Origin: Pseudolysinimonas sp051954455
GTDB taxonomy: Bacteria > Actinomycetota > Actinomycetes > Actinomycetales > Microbacteriaceae
Assembly (NCBI RefSeq): GCF_051954455.1
Contig: NZ_JBQCHS010000004.1
Coordinates: forward strand, 6,504-70,503
Reading direction: 5' to 3'
Length of the DNA: 64,000 bases
Made by a program: the position numbers and the translations under genes. The notes beneath the pieces were generated by a model. The model made no database searches and was not told where the DNA came from. It saw only the letters and a program-made list of their open reading frames with translations. Shown here piece by piece: positions 43,699 through 51,886 of the stretch. The first letter of the stretch is position 1, and each line of letters opens with the position of its first letter.

Positions 43699-44479
43699 GC
43701 TGCGGAGCGGGACGGGCGTCGAACCAGGTGCCGAGCTCCTCGCCGGCGAGCGCCGCCGCGACGTTCGCGGTGGAGGTCAGAACGACCGGGGTGCCGGCGG
43801 CGGCCGCGAGCTTCGCCGCCGCGATCTTCGTGCCCGCTCCCCCGGTGCCGACGCCGGCCGCGCCGATGTCGCCGAGCTCCACGCCCGTGAGGTCGTCGTC
43901 GAACGGCACGTGCGCGATGCGCTCGGCCCCGGGCTCGGCGGGCGGTCGCGTGTAGAGCGCGTCGACGTCGGAGAGCAGCACGAGCAGGTCGGCGTTGACG
44001 AGCTCGCTCACGAGCGCCGCCAGCCGGTCGTTGTCGCCGAAGCGGATCTCGTGCGTCGCGACGGTGTCGTTCTCGTTGACGATGGGTAGGATCCGCAGGC
44101 CGAGCAGGCGCTCCATGGCCCGCTGCGCGTTGGATCGTGTGGTCGCGCTCTCCATGTCGCCGGCCGTCAGCAGCACCTGACCCGCCACGATCTCGTAGCG
44201 CCGGAGCTCCTGCTGATAGCGGTACACCAGTACGTTCTGCCCGACGGCCGCCGCCGCCTGCTGCGTGGCCAGGTCGGTCGGGCGCGCGTCGAGGTGGAGG
44301 AAGGGCATCCCCGTCGCGATCGCGCCGGAGGACACGAGCACGATCTCGGCGCCGCGCCCATGGGCGGCGGCGAGCGCGTCGACGAGCGACGCGATCTGGC
44401 CCGCGTTCGCGCCGCTCACGGACGACGAGCCGACCTTGACGACGATGCGCTTCGCGGAGGTCACGGCGCTCCGTGTCAC
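43688..44479 (-). CDS. proB: glutamate 5-kinase, short form without PUA domain
   Basis: 263-residue amino acid kinase catalysing the first step of proline synthesis. Segments KRIVVKVGSSSVSG, VLVSSGAIATGM, and VNENDTVATHEIRFGDND are present. The chain ends before the C-terminal PUA domain that E. coli ProB carries; several bacterial ProB proteins lack it too. GTG start overlapping obg by 4 bases (GTGA). C-terminus APQRVE: VE and the stop come from the repeat at 43665-43698. Confidence 0.95.
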   Translation of the reverse strand: MTRSAVTSAKRIVVKVGSSSVSGANAGQIASLVDALAAAHGRGAEIVLVSSGAIATGMPFLHLDARPTDLATQQAAAAVGQNVLVYRYQQELRRYEIVAGQVLLTAGDMESATTRSNAQRAMERLLGLRILPIVNENDTVATHEIRFGDNDRLAALVSELVNADLLVLLSDVDALYTRPPAEPGAERIAHVPFDDDLTGVELGDIGAAGVGTGGAGTKIAAAKLAAAAGTPVVLTSTANVAAALAGEELGTWFDARPAPQRVE

Positions 44480-46017
44480 TCGTCGTCCTCCACGACGTCG
44501 CCCGTCTCGGCGTCGTCGCGCCAGACGGCCGCCTCGCGCTCGGCCTCGCGCTCCGCCTCGAGCTCGGCGCGGGCCTCGGCCTTCGCGTCCATGCGCTCGA
44601 AGTAGCGCTCGCGCCGCTCGCCGCGGGTGGGGCGGTGGTTCTGATCGAGACGGGAGTCGGTGCCGCGCGAGCCGAGCGGCATGGTCGCGAGCTCGGCGGC
44701 CGAGGTGAGGGTCGGCTCCCAGTCGAAGACCGCGTCGCCGATGACCACGGTCGATCCCGGCACCGCGCCCTTGCGGAAGAGCTCGTCCTCGACGCCCAGC
44801 TTCGCGAGACGGTCGGCGAGGAAGCCGACGGCCTCCTCGTTCTGGAAGTCGGTCTGCTGGATCCAGCGCTGCGGCTTCGCGCCGAGCACCCGGTAGGTCG
44901 GCTCGGTGCCGCCCTCGACGACGACCTCGAAGTCCTTCTCATCGACGGCCCTCGGACGGATGACGATGCGCTGCGGCTCGGGTGCGGCGAGCTTCGCGGC
45001 GCGGTCGGCCTCCACGATCTCCGCGAGCGCGAACGACAGCTCGCGCAGCCCCGCCCGGCTCACGGCCGAGACCTCGAAGACGCGGTAGCCGCGCTCCTCG
45101 AGGGAGGCGCGCACGAGATCCGCGAGATCCCTCGCGTCGGGCAGGTCGACCTTGTTGAGGGCGACGAGCTGCGGGCGGTCGAGGAGCGGCGTCTGCCCCT
45201 CCGGCACCGGATAGGCGGCCAGCTCGCCGAGGATGACGTCGAGGTCGCTGAGCGGATCGCGGCCGGGGTCGAGCGTGCCGCAGTCGAGCACGTGCAGCAG
45301 CGCGGAGCACCGCTCGACGTGCCGCAGGAACTCGAGCCCGAGCCCCTTGCCCTCGCTCGCGCCCTCGATGAGGCCCGGGACGTCGGCGATCGTGTAGCGG
45401 ATCTCCCCCGACTCGACGACGCCGAGGTTGGGGGTGAGGGTCGTGAACGGGTAGTCGGCGATCTTGGGGCGCGCGGCGCTCATCGCGGCGATGAGGCTCG
45501 ACTTGCCGGCGCTCGGGAACCCGACGAGCGCCACGTCGGCGACCGTCTTGAGCTCGAGGCGGACGTCGCCCTCCCAGCCGTCGGTGCCGAGCAGCGCGAA
45601 ACCGGGGGCCTTCCGCTTGCTGGTCGCGAGGGCCGCGTTGCCGAGGCCGCCCTGCCCGCCGTGGGCGACGGTGAACTCCAGGCCGGGGCTGTCGAGGTCG
45701 GCCAGCTGCTCGCCGTCGGCGTCGCGCACGACGGTGCCGACCGGCACCGGCAGCACGAGCTTCTCGCCCGCGTACCCGGCGCGGAAGTCGCCCATGCCCG
45801 GGCCGCCGTTGCCGCTGTGGCGGTGCGGGGCGCGCTGGTAGTTGAGGAGCGTGGTGACCTGCGGGTCGGCCAGGAGCACGATGTCGCCGCCGTTGCCGCC
45901 GTTGCCGCCGTCGGGCCCGGCGAGAGGCTTGAACTTCTCGCGGCGGACGGAGACGCAGCCGTTGCCCCCGTGACCGGAGCGCAGGTGGAGGGTCACCTGG
46001 TCGACGAACGTCGCCAT
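44476..46017 (-). CDS. obgE: GTPase ObgE/CgtA
   Basis: 513-residue Obg GTPase acting in 50S assembly and stress signalling. It has a Gly-rich OBG fold at the N-terminus (HLRSGHGGNGCVSVRREKF), then the GTPase domain with GFPSAGKSS, DVPGLIEGASEGKG, and NKVDLPDA. A C-terminal OCT domain and an acidic tail ending EDDE follow. It comes after rpmA across a hairpin terminator and overlaps proB. Confidence 0.97.
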   Translation of the reverse strand: MATFVDQVTLHLRSGHGGNGCVSVRREKFKPLAGPDGGNGGNGGDIVLLADPQVTTLLNYQRAPHRHSGNGGPGMGDFRAGYAGEKLVLPVPVGTVVRDADGEQLADLDSPGLEFTVAHGGQGGLGNAALATSKRKAPGFALLGTDGWEGDVRLELKTVADVALVGFPSAGKSSLIAAMSAARPKIADYPFTTLTPNLGVVESGEIRYTIADVPGLIEGASEGKGLGLEFLRHVERCSALLHVLDCGTLDPGRDPLSDLDVILGELAAYPVPEGQTPLLDRPQLVALNKVDLPDARDLADLVRASLEERGYRVFEVSAVSRAGLRELSFALAEIVEADRAAKLAAPEPQRIVIRPRAVDEKDFEVVVEGGTEPTYRVLGAKPQRWIQQTDFQNEEAVGFLADRLAKLGVEDELFRKGAVPGSTVVIGDAVFDWEPTLTSAAELATMPLGSRGTDSRLDQNHRPTRGERRERYFERMDAKAEARAELEAEREAEREAAVWRDDAETGDVVEDDE

Positions 46018-46043
46018 GACGACTCCTCTCCTGATGCAACAGA

Positions 46044-46069
46044 AGAGGGCGGGCCGAAGCCCGCCCTCT
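46044..46069 (-). terminator. rpmA terminator with UUCG tetraloop
   Basis: On the minus strand AGAGGGCGGGC pairs with GCCCGCCCTCT around a TTCG loop (11-bp stem), followed by TCTGTTG. It lies between rpmA and obgE and would partly separate the ribosomal protein genes from obg. Confidence 0.85.
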
Positions 46070-46090
46070 CACACGTGAACGTGTTCCGGG

Positions 46091-46348
46091 CTACGCCTGC
46101 GGAACGACGATGTTGACGACCTTGCGGCGACCCTTGGCGCCGAACTCGACCGCGCCCGCGGCGAGCGCGAACAGGGTGTCGTCGCCACCGCGGCCGACGT
46201 TCTCGCCCGGGTGGAAGTGAGTGCCGTGCTGACGCACGATGATCTCGCCGGCCTTGACGACCTGGCCGCCGAAGCGCTTCACGCCGAGACGCTGGGCGTT
46301 CGAGTCGCGACCGTTGCGCGTCGAGGACGCGCCCTTCTTGTGTGCCAT
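46091..46348 (-). CDS. rpmA: 50S ribosomal protein L27
   Basis: 85-residue L27 with the conserved N-terminus MAHKKGASSTRNGRDSNAQR that reaches the peptidyl transferase centre, and HGTHFHPGENVGRGGDDTLFA. No N-terminal Firmicutes-type extension requiring cleavage. It is 12 bases downstream of rplU. Confidence 0.98.
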   Translation of the reverse strand: MAHKKGASSTRNGRDSNAQRLGVKRFGGQVVKAGEIIVRQHGTHFHPGENVGRGGDDTLFALAAGAVEFGAKGRRKVVNIVVPQA

Positions 46349-46360
46349 GTCCCTGCCGCC

Positions 46361-46669
46361 TTACTTGATGCCGGTGATCTTGACGCGGGTCTGGTCGTGG
46401 CGGAAGCCCTGACGACGCTTGTACCCGGTCTTGTTCTTGAAGTGCTGGATCACGATCTTCGGGCCGCGCTCGTGGCCGATGACCTCGGCGGTCACCGTGA
46501 TCTTGGCGAGCGCCTTCGGGTCGTGGGTGATCGTGTCGCCGTCCACGTAGAGGACGGGCGAGAGCTCGACGGTGCCGTTGACGTCGGCCTTGAGGCGGTC
46601 GAGCACGACGATGGTGCCGACCTCGACCTTCTCCTGACGGCCGCCGGCGCGCACAACTGCGTAGACCAC
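46361..46669 (-). CDS. rplU: 50S ribosomal protein L21
   Basis: 102-residue L21, GTG start (MVYAVVRAGGRQEKVEVG) preceded by AAGGA. The C-terminal KNKTGYKRRQGFRHDQTRVKI binds 23S rRNA. First gene of the rplU-rpmA-obg-proB run; a sigma-70-like promoter lies 90-119 bases upstream, leaving a leader of about 80 bases. Confidence 0.98.
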   Translation of the reverse strand: MVYAVVRAGGRQEKVEVGTIVVLDRLKADVNGTVELSPVLYVDGDTITHDPKALAKITVTAEVIGHERGPKIVIQHFKNKTGYKRRQGFRHDQTRVKITGIK

Positions 46670-46758
46670 GGTGATTCCTTCTGTTGGTGCAGGCGGGACC
46701 CTGCGAATGAAGTCTGGGCGCGAGAGAACGGCACGGAGCCGATGTGCGCCAAGGATCA

Positions 46759-46788
46759 AGAATAGCCGACGAATCGGCTTCGCATCAA
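46759..46788 (-). promoter_or_regulatory. rplU promoter
   Basis: Minus-strand -35 TTGATG (46783-46788), 18-base spacer, and -10 TATTCT (46759-46764). It is the best match to a sigma-70 promoter near the ribosomal protein genes. Confidence 0.65.
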
Positions 46789-46851
46789 ACCTCGCGCCGG
46801 ATCGGCCCGCGGCGCGTCGGTGCGCTCCCCCGACCATCCTAGGATCGCGGG

Positions 46852-47118
46852 GTGACCGTGCTGATCGACGAGGCCGTCTGGCCGGCGCACGGCACGGTCT
46901 GGGCCCACCTCGTGAGCGACGCCGACTATGCGGAGCTGCACGACTTCGCGGCGCAGGCCGGCATCCCGCGACGGGCGTTCGACAACGACCACTACGACGT
47001 GCCGGAGCACCGTCGTGACGACCTCATCGCGATGGGCGCCGTGCCCGTCACCGGGCGCGAGCTGCTGCGCCGGCTGCAGGGCGCCGGGCTGCGCGTCCGA
47101 CAGCGCGACAAGCACTGA
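46852..47118 (+). CDS. DUF4031 domain protein
   Basis: 88 residues, GTG start (MTVLIDEAVWPAHGTVWAHL). The core AQAGIPRRAFDNDHYDVPEHRRDDLIAMGA is the hallmark of DUF4031, a short domain of unknown function common in actinobacteria. It is divergent from rplU across about 180 bases and convergent with the RNase E/G gene. Confidence 0.88.
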   Translation: MTVLIDEAVWPAHGTVWAHLVSDADYAELHDFAAQAGIPRRAFDNDHYDVPEHRRDDLIAMGAVPVTGRELLRRLQGAGLRVRQRDKH

Positions 47119-47132
47119 CGCGCCTTCCGCCG

Positions 47133-47188
47133 GTGCGATGAGTTGCACCGGCGGCCGCAAGTTCCGGCGCGCGTGCAATTAATCGCAC
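47133..47188. repeat. pair of inverted 16-base palindromic motifs between convergent genes
   Basis: GTGCGATGAGTTGCAC (47133-47148) and, in the opposite orientation, GTGCAATTAATCGCAC (47173-47188), whose complement differs from the first at only two positions. Each is a hairpin: the first has the stem GCCGGTGC/GCACCGGC. They lie between the convergent DUF4031 and RNase E/G genes. Confidence 0.65.
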
Positions 47189-47205
47189 GGCCGCGGGTGG
47201 CTTCG

Positions 47206-49545
47206 TCAGTCGGCGGCCTCGTCGGGCGTGACGACGGCCCCGGTCGAGACCCGGCGCGAGCGACGCGCGCGGCCCTGACCGGGCGCGTTCGGCTCGGGGA
47301 GCGCCTCGAGCACCGAACCGAGGATCTCCTCCGCCGCCTCCGTGCTCATCCGCCGTCCGCCGCGCTGCGCCGGCTGCACCGGGATGTCGAGGATCTCGAC
47401 CGCGGTCTCGGCGGCGCCGACGGCCGCCTGCTCCACGACCGGCTGCTCCGCGACCTCCTCGACGTGCTCGCCGCCCTCCTCGTCGTGCGGGTGCACGGTC
47501 GACTTGGCGATCTGCGCGAGCGCGTTGCGCACGTCGTCGGTGAGCTGGTGGGTGCCGCCCGGGCCGTGCCCGTTCTTCGCTCCCCCGCGCCCGCGACGAC
47601 TGCGGCCCTGGCCCGGCTGACCGGCCGGTCCCTGCGCGCCGCCGGCTCCCTGCTCCTGCGGGCGGTGCTTGAACACGGGGTCGTGGTGGACGATGATCCC
47701 GCGCCCGGCGCAGTGCTCGCAGGTCTCGCTGAACGACTCCACGAGCCCGAGGCCGAGCTTCTTGCGGGTCATCTGCACGAGGCAGAGCGAGGTCACCTCG
47801 GCGACCTGGTGCTTCGTGCGGTCGCGGCTCAGGCACTCGACGAGCCGACGGAGCACGAGGTCGCGGTTGGACTCCAGCACCATGTCGATGAAGTCCGTGA
47901 CGATGATGCCGCCGATGTCGCGGAGCCGCAGCTGCCGCACGATCTCCTCGGCCGCCTCGAGGTTGTTCTTGGTGACGGTCTCTTCGAGGTTGCCGCCGGA
48001 TCCGACGAACTTGCCCGTGTTGACGTCGATGACCGTCATGGCCTCGGTGCGGTCGATGATGAGCGACCCGCCGGAGGGCAGCCACACCTTGCGCTCGAGG
48101 GCCTTCTCGATCTGCTCCGAGATGCGGTACTCGTCGAACGAGTCCTTCTCGCCGGCGTAGGTCTCCACCCGGTCCATGAGGTCCGGGGCGACCGCCCCGA
48201 TGTAGCGCTCGATCGTCTCGCGCGCGTCGTCGCCTTCGATGACCAGCTTCTGGAAGTCCTCGTTGAAGACGTCGCGGACGATCTTGACCAGCAGGTCGGG
48301 CTCCGAGTGGAGGAGCGTCGGCGCCTGGCCGATCTCGACCGCGCGCTGGATCTCGGCCCACTGCGCCGTGAGGCGGTTGACGTCGAGCGTCAGCTGCTCC
48401 TCGGTCGCGCCCTCGGCGGCCGTGCGCACGATGACGCCGGCGTCGTCGGGCAGGACCTCCTTGAGGATCTTCTTCAGGCGCGCGCGCTCGGTGTCGGGGA
48501 GCTTGCGGCTGATGCCGTTCATGGAGCCGTTCGGCACGTAGACGAGGTAGCGGCCGGGCAGCGACACCTGCGACGTGAGGCGGGCGCCCTTGTGGCCGAC
48601 AGGGTCCTTCGTGACCTGCACGAGCACGCGGTCGCCGGGCTTCAACGCCAGCTCGATGCGGCGCGCCTGGTTCTTGACGCCGTCGGACTCGGCCGCCGCG
48701 GCGGCGGCCTCCCAGTCGACCTCGCCCGAGTAGAGCACCGCGTTGCGGCCCCGGCCGATGTCGACGAACGCCGCCTCCATCGACGGGAGCACGTTCTGCA
48801 CCCGACCGAGGTAGACGTTGCCGATGAGGCTCGCGTCCTGCGCGCGGGCGACGTAGTGCTCGACGAGCACCCCGTCCTCGAGCACGCCGATCTGGATCCG
48901 GCCGTACTTGGAGCGGACGACCATGACGCGGTCGACGCTCTCGCGGCGGGCGAGGAACTCGGCCTCGGTGATGACGGGACGCCGACGCCCGGCGTCGCGG
49001 CCGTCGCGACGGCGCTGCTTCTTCGCCTCGAGCCGGGTGGAGCCCTTGACCTTCTGCGGCTCGGTGATGACAGGAGCCTGACGCGGCTCGCGGACCTTGA
49101 CGGTCGTGCCGGGGGCGTCGTCGCCCTCCCGCGCGCCCTCGCCCGAGCGGCGTCGGCTGCGGCGGCGGCTGCTGCCGACCGCGGCCGGACCGGACGGCGC
49201 GTCGTCGGCGTCGCGCTCCTCGCGCTCCGGGGCGATCGCCCCGGGGGGCGGAGGCGGAGGCGCCTGGAAGAGCAGGGCGAAGGGGCTCGCGCCGGCGACG
49301 GGGGCCTCGGTGACCGTCGCTGCGGTTTCGGCGGCGCCAGGCGTCTCGTCGGCCGGCGGCTCGTCGGACGGCTTCTCGTCGACCGGTGTCTCGGCGATCG
49401 GCCCGATGCCGGTCGGCGACTCCGCGGAGACGTGGGCCGCCGCCCTCTTCGCGCCGCCGGAACGGCGCGAGCGCTTCGGCTTCGCCGCCGCCTGCTCCGC
49501 ACCCTCGGTGCCGTTGTTGTCGATGTTCTCGGTGTCATCCACCAT
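47206..49545 (-). CDS. rne: ribonuclease E/G family protein
   Basis: 779-residue endoribonuclease of the E/G family. A disordered N-terminal extension (residues 1 to about 210) is followed by the S1 domain (GNVYLGRVQNVLPSMEAAFVD), the RNase H-like and DNase-like catalytic parts (IDVNTGKFVG), the Zn-link CEHC, and an Arg-rich C-terminal tail (RSRRGRGGAKNGHGPG). Both arms are presumably protein- or RNA-binding scaffolds. SPFALLFQAP at 87-96 recurs in the tail-anchored protein near rsfS. Start ATG at 49545. Confidence 0.95.
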   Translation of the reverse strand: MVDDTENIDNNGTEGAEQAAAKPKRSRRSGGAKRAAAHVSAESPTGIGPIAETPVDEKPSDEPPADETPGAAETAATVTEAPVAGASPFALLFQAPPPPPPGAIAPEREERDADDAPSGPAAVGSSRRRSRRRSGEGAREGDDAPGTTVKVREPRQAPVITEPQKVKGSTRLEAKKQRRRDGRDAGRRRPVITEAEFLARRESVDRVMVVRSKYGRIQIGVLEDGVLVEHYVARAQDASLIGNVYLGRVQNVLPSMEAAFVDIGRGRNAVLYSGEVDWEAAAAAAESDGVKNQARRIELALKPGDRVLVQVTKDPVGHKGARLTSQVSLPGRYLVYVPNGSMNGISRKLPDTERARLKKILKEVLPDDAGVIVRTAAEGATEEQLTLDVNRLTAQWAEIQRAVEIGQAPTLLHSEPDLLVKIVRDVFNEDFQKLVIEGDDARETIERYIGAVAPDLMDRVETYAGEKDSFDEYRISEQIEKALERKVWLPSGGSLIIDRTEAMTVIDVNTGKFVGSGGNLEETVTKNNLEAAEEIVRQLRLRDIGGIIVTDFIDMVLESNRDLVLRRLVECLSRDRTKHQVAEVTSLCLVQMTRKKLGLGLVESFSETCEHCAGRGIIVHHDPVFKHRPQEQGAGGAQGPAGQPGQGRSRRGRGGAKNGHGPGGTHQLTDDVRNALAQIAKSTVHPHDEEGGEHVEEVAEQPVVEQAAVGAAETAVEILDIPVQPAQRGGRRMSTEAAEEILGSVLEALPEPNAPGQGRARRSRRVSTGAVVTPDEAAD

Positions 49546-49796
49546 CGCTGGTGCACTCCTCGCCCCGGGGTGGCCGCCCACCGGCCGGGTGCTCTCGTGC
49601 GGCGCCGCGAGCGGCCTCCGCGAATCCTCTCTTCACGATCCCGGCCCTCTCGGCGGGGATCCCGTGCGCCCTGTCACGGCGCCTCTCGCAACTGGCATGC
49701 GACGCGGTGCAGGTCTGCACTCGCGGCCCGGTGTGCCCGGTAAGCCTTGTCTGGTGCCGCCGTCCGAGCGCGGCTCGGTTCGACGGTCGATGCTGA
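49546..49796 (-). promoter_or_regulatory. long structured 5' leader of the RNase E/G gene
   Basis: About 245 bases lie between the predicted start site and the rne ATG. A 6-bp hairpin GTGCAG-GT-CTGCAC (49707-49720) and other GC-rich inverted repeats (for example GATCCC...GGGATC near 49637-49662) are present. No coding frame with actinobacterial bias is evident. Autoregulation of RNase E through its leader is known in gammaproteobacteria, but here it is only a suggestion. Confidence 0.55.
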
Positions 49797-49851
49797 TTAT
49801 CTCACGAGCCGGGGCTGCGCCCGGCATCCGCTCATCGCGTGTGGTGATAAT
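49797..49851. promoter_or_regulatory. divergent -10 elements (rne and VKOR gene)
   Basis: Minus-strand GATAAT (49797-49802) would start rne, and plus-strand GATAAT (49846-49851) lies 6 bases before the GTG of the VKOR gene, giving a leaderless transcript. Clear -35 elements are not visible. Confidence 0.5.
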
Positions 49852-49857
49852 CGCTCC

Positions 49858-50463
49858 GTGACCGACGCCGCCATCGCCCCGCGACGCCCCTGGGCCTACG
49901 CGATCTTCCTCGTCGTGTTCGGGGCCGCCGGCTGGTGGGCGGCCTTCCAGCTCACGCTCGACAAGTTCCTCGTGCTGGAGAAGGGCAAGAACGCCGTTCT
50001 CAACTGCAACATCAGCCCGTTCGTCCAGTGCGGCACGAATCTGCAGTCGTGGCAGGGCTCCGCATTCGGCTTCCCCAACCCGATTCTCGGGCTCGGCGGA
50101 TTCGCCGCCGTCATCGCCGTCGGGGTGACCCTGCTGGCCGGAGCACGTCTCGCCCGCTGGTACTGGTGGTTGTTCAATCTGGGAGTGGCGGGGGCTCTGG
50201 TGTTCACCATCTGGCTGATCGTCCAGAGCGCGTTCGTGCTCGGCACGCTCTGCCCCTGGTGCGGCCTGGTCTACCTGGTGATGTTCCCGTTGTTCTGGGT
50301 GGTCACGCTGCGCAACGCGGCGACGGGCGAGTTCGGGTCGAGGCTGACCCGGATCGGCGGCATCCTCCTGCCGTACGCCGCACCGATCGCGATCGTCTGC
50401 CTCATCGCGGTCGGTCTGATCTTCCAGCTGCGCCTCGACGTGCTGCACCACCTCGCGGCTTGA
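49858..50463 (+). CDS. vitamin K epoxide reductase (VKOR) family protein
   Basis: 201-residue membrane protein with four to five TM helices. Loop cysteines C50 and C58 (LNCNISPFVQCG) and the active-site CPWC (131-134) are all present, so it should reoxidise DsbA-like oxidases by passing electrons to a quinone. GTG start. The next gene encodes a matching DsbA-like protein. Confidence 0.94.
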   Translation: MTDAAIAPRRPWAYAIFLVVFGAAGWWAAFQLTLDKFLVLEKGKNAVLNCNISPFVQCGTNLQSWQGSAFGFPNPILGLGGFAAVIAVGVTLLAGARLARWYWWLFNLGVAGALVFTIWLIVQSAFVLGTLCPWCGLVYLVMFPLFWVVTLRNAATGEFGSRLTRIGGILLPYAAPIAIVCLIAVGLIFQLRLDVLHHLAA

Positions 50464-50515
50464 TCCTTCAGTAGCCTCTCAGAGTCCTCCGACCACCGAC
50501 CCTTAGGTTTCCCAC

Positions 50516-51400
50516 GTGCCCGAAGAGCGACTCACCAAGAACCAGCGCCGCGAGCAGGCGCGCGAACTCGCTCGAAAGGAGCGCGAGAAGGCGCAGCGCC
50601 GCGATCGGCTGATGAAGATCCTGGTGCCGGTCATCGTGGTTGTCGTCCTGCTCGTCGCCGGCGGGATCACCGCCGCGGTGATCATCGCCCAGCCGAAGCC
50701 GGCGCCGGTCGCGGCCAACGGCCCGAAGAACATGATCAGCGACGGCATCGTCTTCACCGGCCAGAACGGCACCATCACCCCGACGCAGACCGCGGGGCTC
50801 AAGAAGGGGCAGGATCCGGTCCCGGCGGAGACTCCGAGCTCGGGATCGCCCGTCCATATAACGACCTACGTCGACCTCTCGTGCCCGGTCTGCAAGTCGT
50901 TCGAGGAGACCAACTCCGCGCAGATCCAAGACATGGTGAAGGCCGGCAAGGCCGTGCTCGAGGTGAAGCCGGTGGCGATCCTCAACAACAGCTACCAGGG
51001 GTCGCAGTACTCGCAGCGGGTGAACACGGCCATGGCCTGCGTCGCCAACTACGAGCCGGACAGCGTGCTCCCGGTGATGAAGCAGCTCTACGCCGACCAG
51101 CCGGACGAGCAGACCACGAGCGGCTTCACGAACAACCAGATCGTCTCGGAGCTCAAGAAGGCGGGGGTGGACGATCAGAAGATCACCAGCTGCGTGCTCG
51201 GGCAGAGTTTCACGAAGTGGGTGACGGCGGCCACTGACCGCGCCACCGGCGACCGTTCCCTCGTCCAGCCCGGCTCCCAGGGCTTCGGGACGCCGACCAT
51301 CGTCATCAACGGCCAGCTCCTGAGCGGTAACGCCTTCTCGCAGTCGCTGACCAGCGCGAGCGCGTTCAAGGCGATCCTCGATTCCGCCGCCGGCGCCTGA
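50516..51400 (+). CDS. DsbA-like thioredoxin-fold protein
   Basis: 294 residues, GTG start. Basic coiled N-terminus (NQRREQARELARKEREKAQR), one TM helix (35-58), and an extracytoplasmic thioredoxin-fold domain with CPVC (123-126), cis-Pro in FGTPTIVI and two further Cys. Likely the disulfide-forming oxidase partnered with the upstream VKOR in exported-protein folding. Confidence 0.93.
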   Translation: MPEERLTKNQRREQARELARKEREKAQRRDRLMKILVPVIVVVVLLVAGGITAAVIIAQPKPAPVAANGPKNMISDGIVFTGQNGTITPTQTAGLKKGQDPVPAETPSSGSPVHITTYVDLSCPVCKSFEETNSAQIQDMVKAGKAVLEVKPVAILNNSYQGSQYSQRVNTAMACVANYEPDSVLPVMKQLYADQPDEQTTSGFTNNQIVSELKKAGVDDQKITSCVLGQSFTKWVTAATDRATGDRSLVQPGSQGFGTPTIVINGQLLSGNAFSQSLTSASAFKAILDSAAGA

Positions 51401-51410
51401 GCAGTTCACG

Positions 51411-51450
51411 ACGAAGGGGTCCCGCACCGATCGGTGCGGGACCCCTTCGT
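51411..51450. terminator. bidirectional terminator between dsbA-like gene and ndk
   Basis: A perfect 40-base palindrome: ACGAAGGGGTCCCGCACCGA followed directly by its own reverse complement. It lies between the convergent dsbA-like and ndk genes, 10 and 19 bases from the stops, and would stop transcription in both directions. Confidence 0.9.
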
Positions 51451-51469
51451 GTTGCCGGTGCGGATCGGG

Positions 51470-51886
51470 TCAGGCGAACCAGAGACCGAGCTCGCGCTGC
51501 GCCGATTCCGGCGCGTCGGAGCCGTGGACGAGGTTCTGCTGCACCTTGAGGCCCCAGTCGCGGCCGAGGTCGCCGCGGATCGTGCCGGGCGCCGCCGCGG
51601 TCGGGTCGGTCGCGCCCGCGAGGGAGCGGAATCCCTCGATGACGCGGTCGCCGGCGACGCGCATCGCGACGACCGGGCCGGACTGCATGAACTCCACGAG
51701 CGGCTCGTAGAACGGCTTGCCCTCGTGCTCGGCGTAGTGCTTCGCGAGGAGCTCGCGGTCGGCGGTGAGCATCCGCACGTCGACCAGCTGGTAGCCCTTC
51801 GCCTCGATGCGGCGCAGGATCTCGCCGGTGAGGCCGCGGGCGACCCCGTCCGGCTTGACGATGACGAGGGTCTCTTCGACGGTCAT
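51470..51886 (-). CDS. ndk: nucleoside diphosphate kinase
   Basis: 138-residue NDP kinase (MTVEETLVIVKPDGVARGLT). The active-site histidine is in NLVHGSDAPESAQREL, and the Kpn-loop region is GATDPTAAAPGTIRGDL. It follows the DUF4233 gene with a 4-base overlap (ATGA). Confidence 0.97.
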   Translation of the reverse strand: MTVEETLVIVKPDGVARGLTGEILRRIEAKGYQLVDVRMLTADRELLAKHYAEHEGKPFYEPLVEFMQSGPVVAMRVAGDRVIEGFRSLAGATDPTAAAPGTIRGDLGRDWGLKVQQNLVHGSDAPESAQRELGLWFA

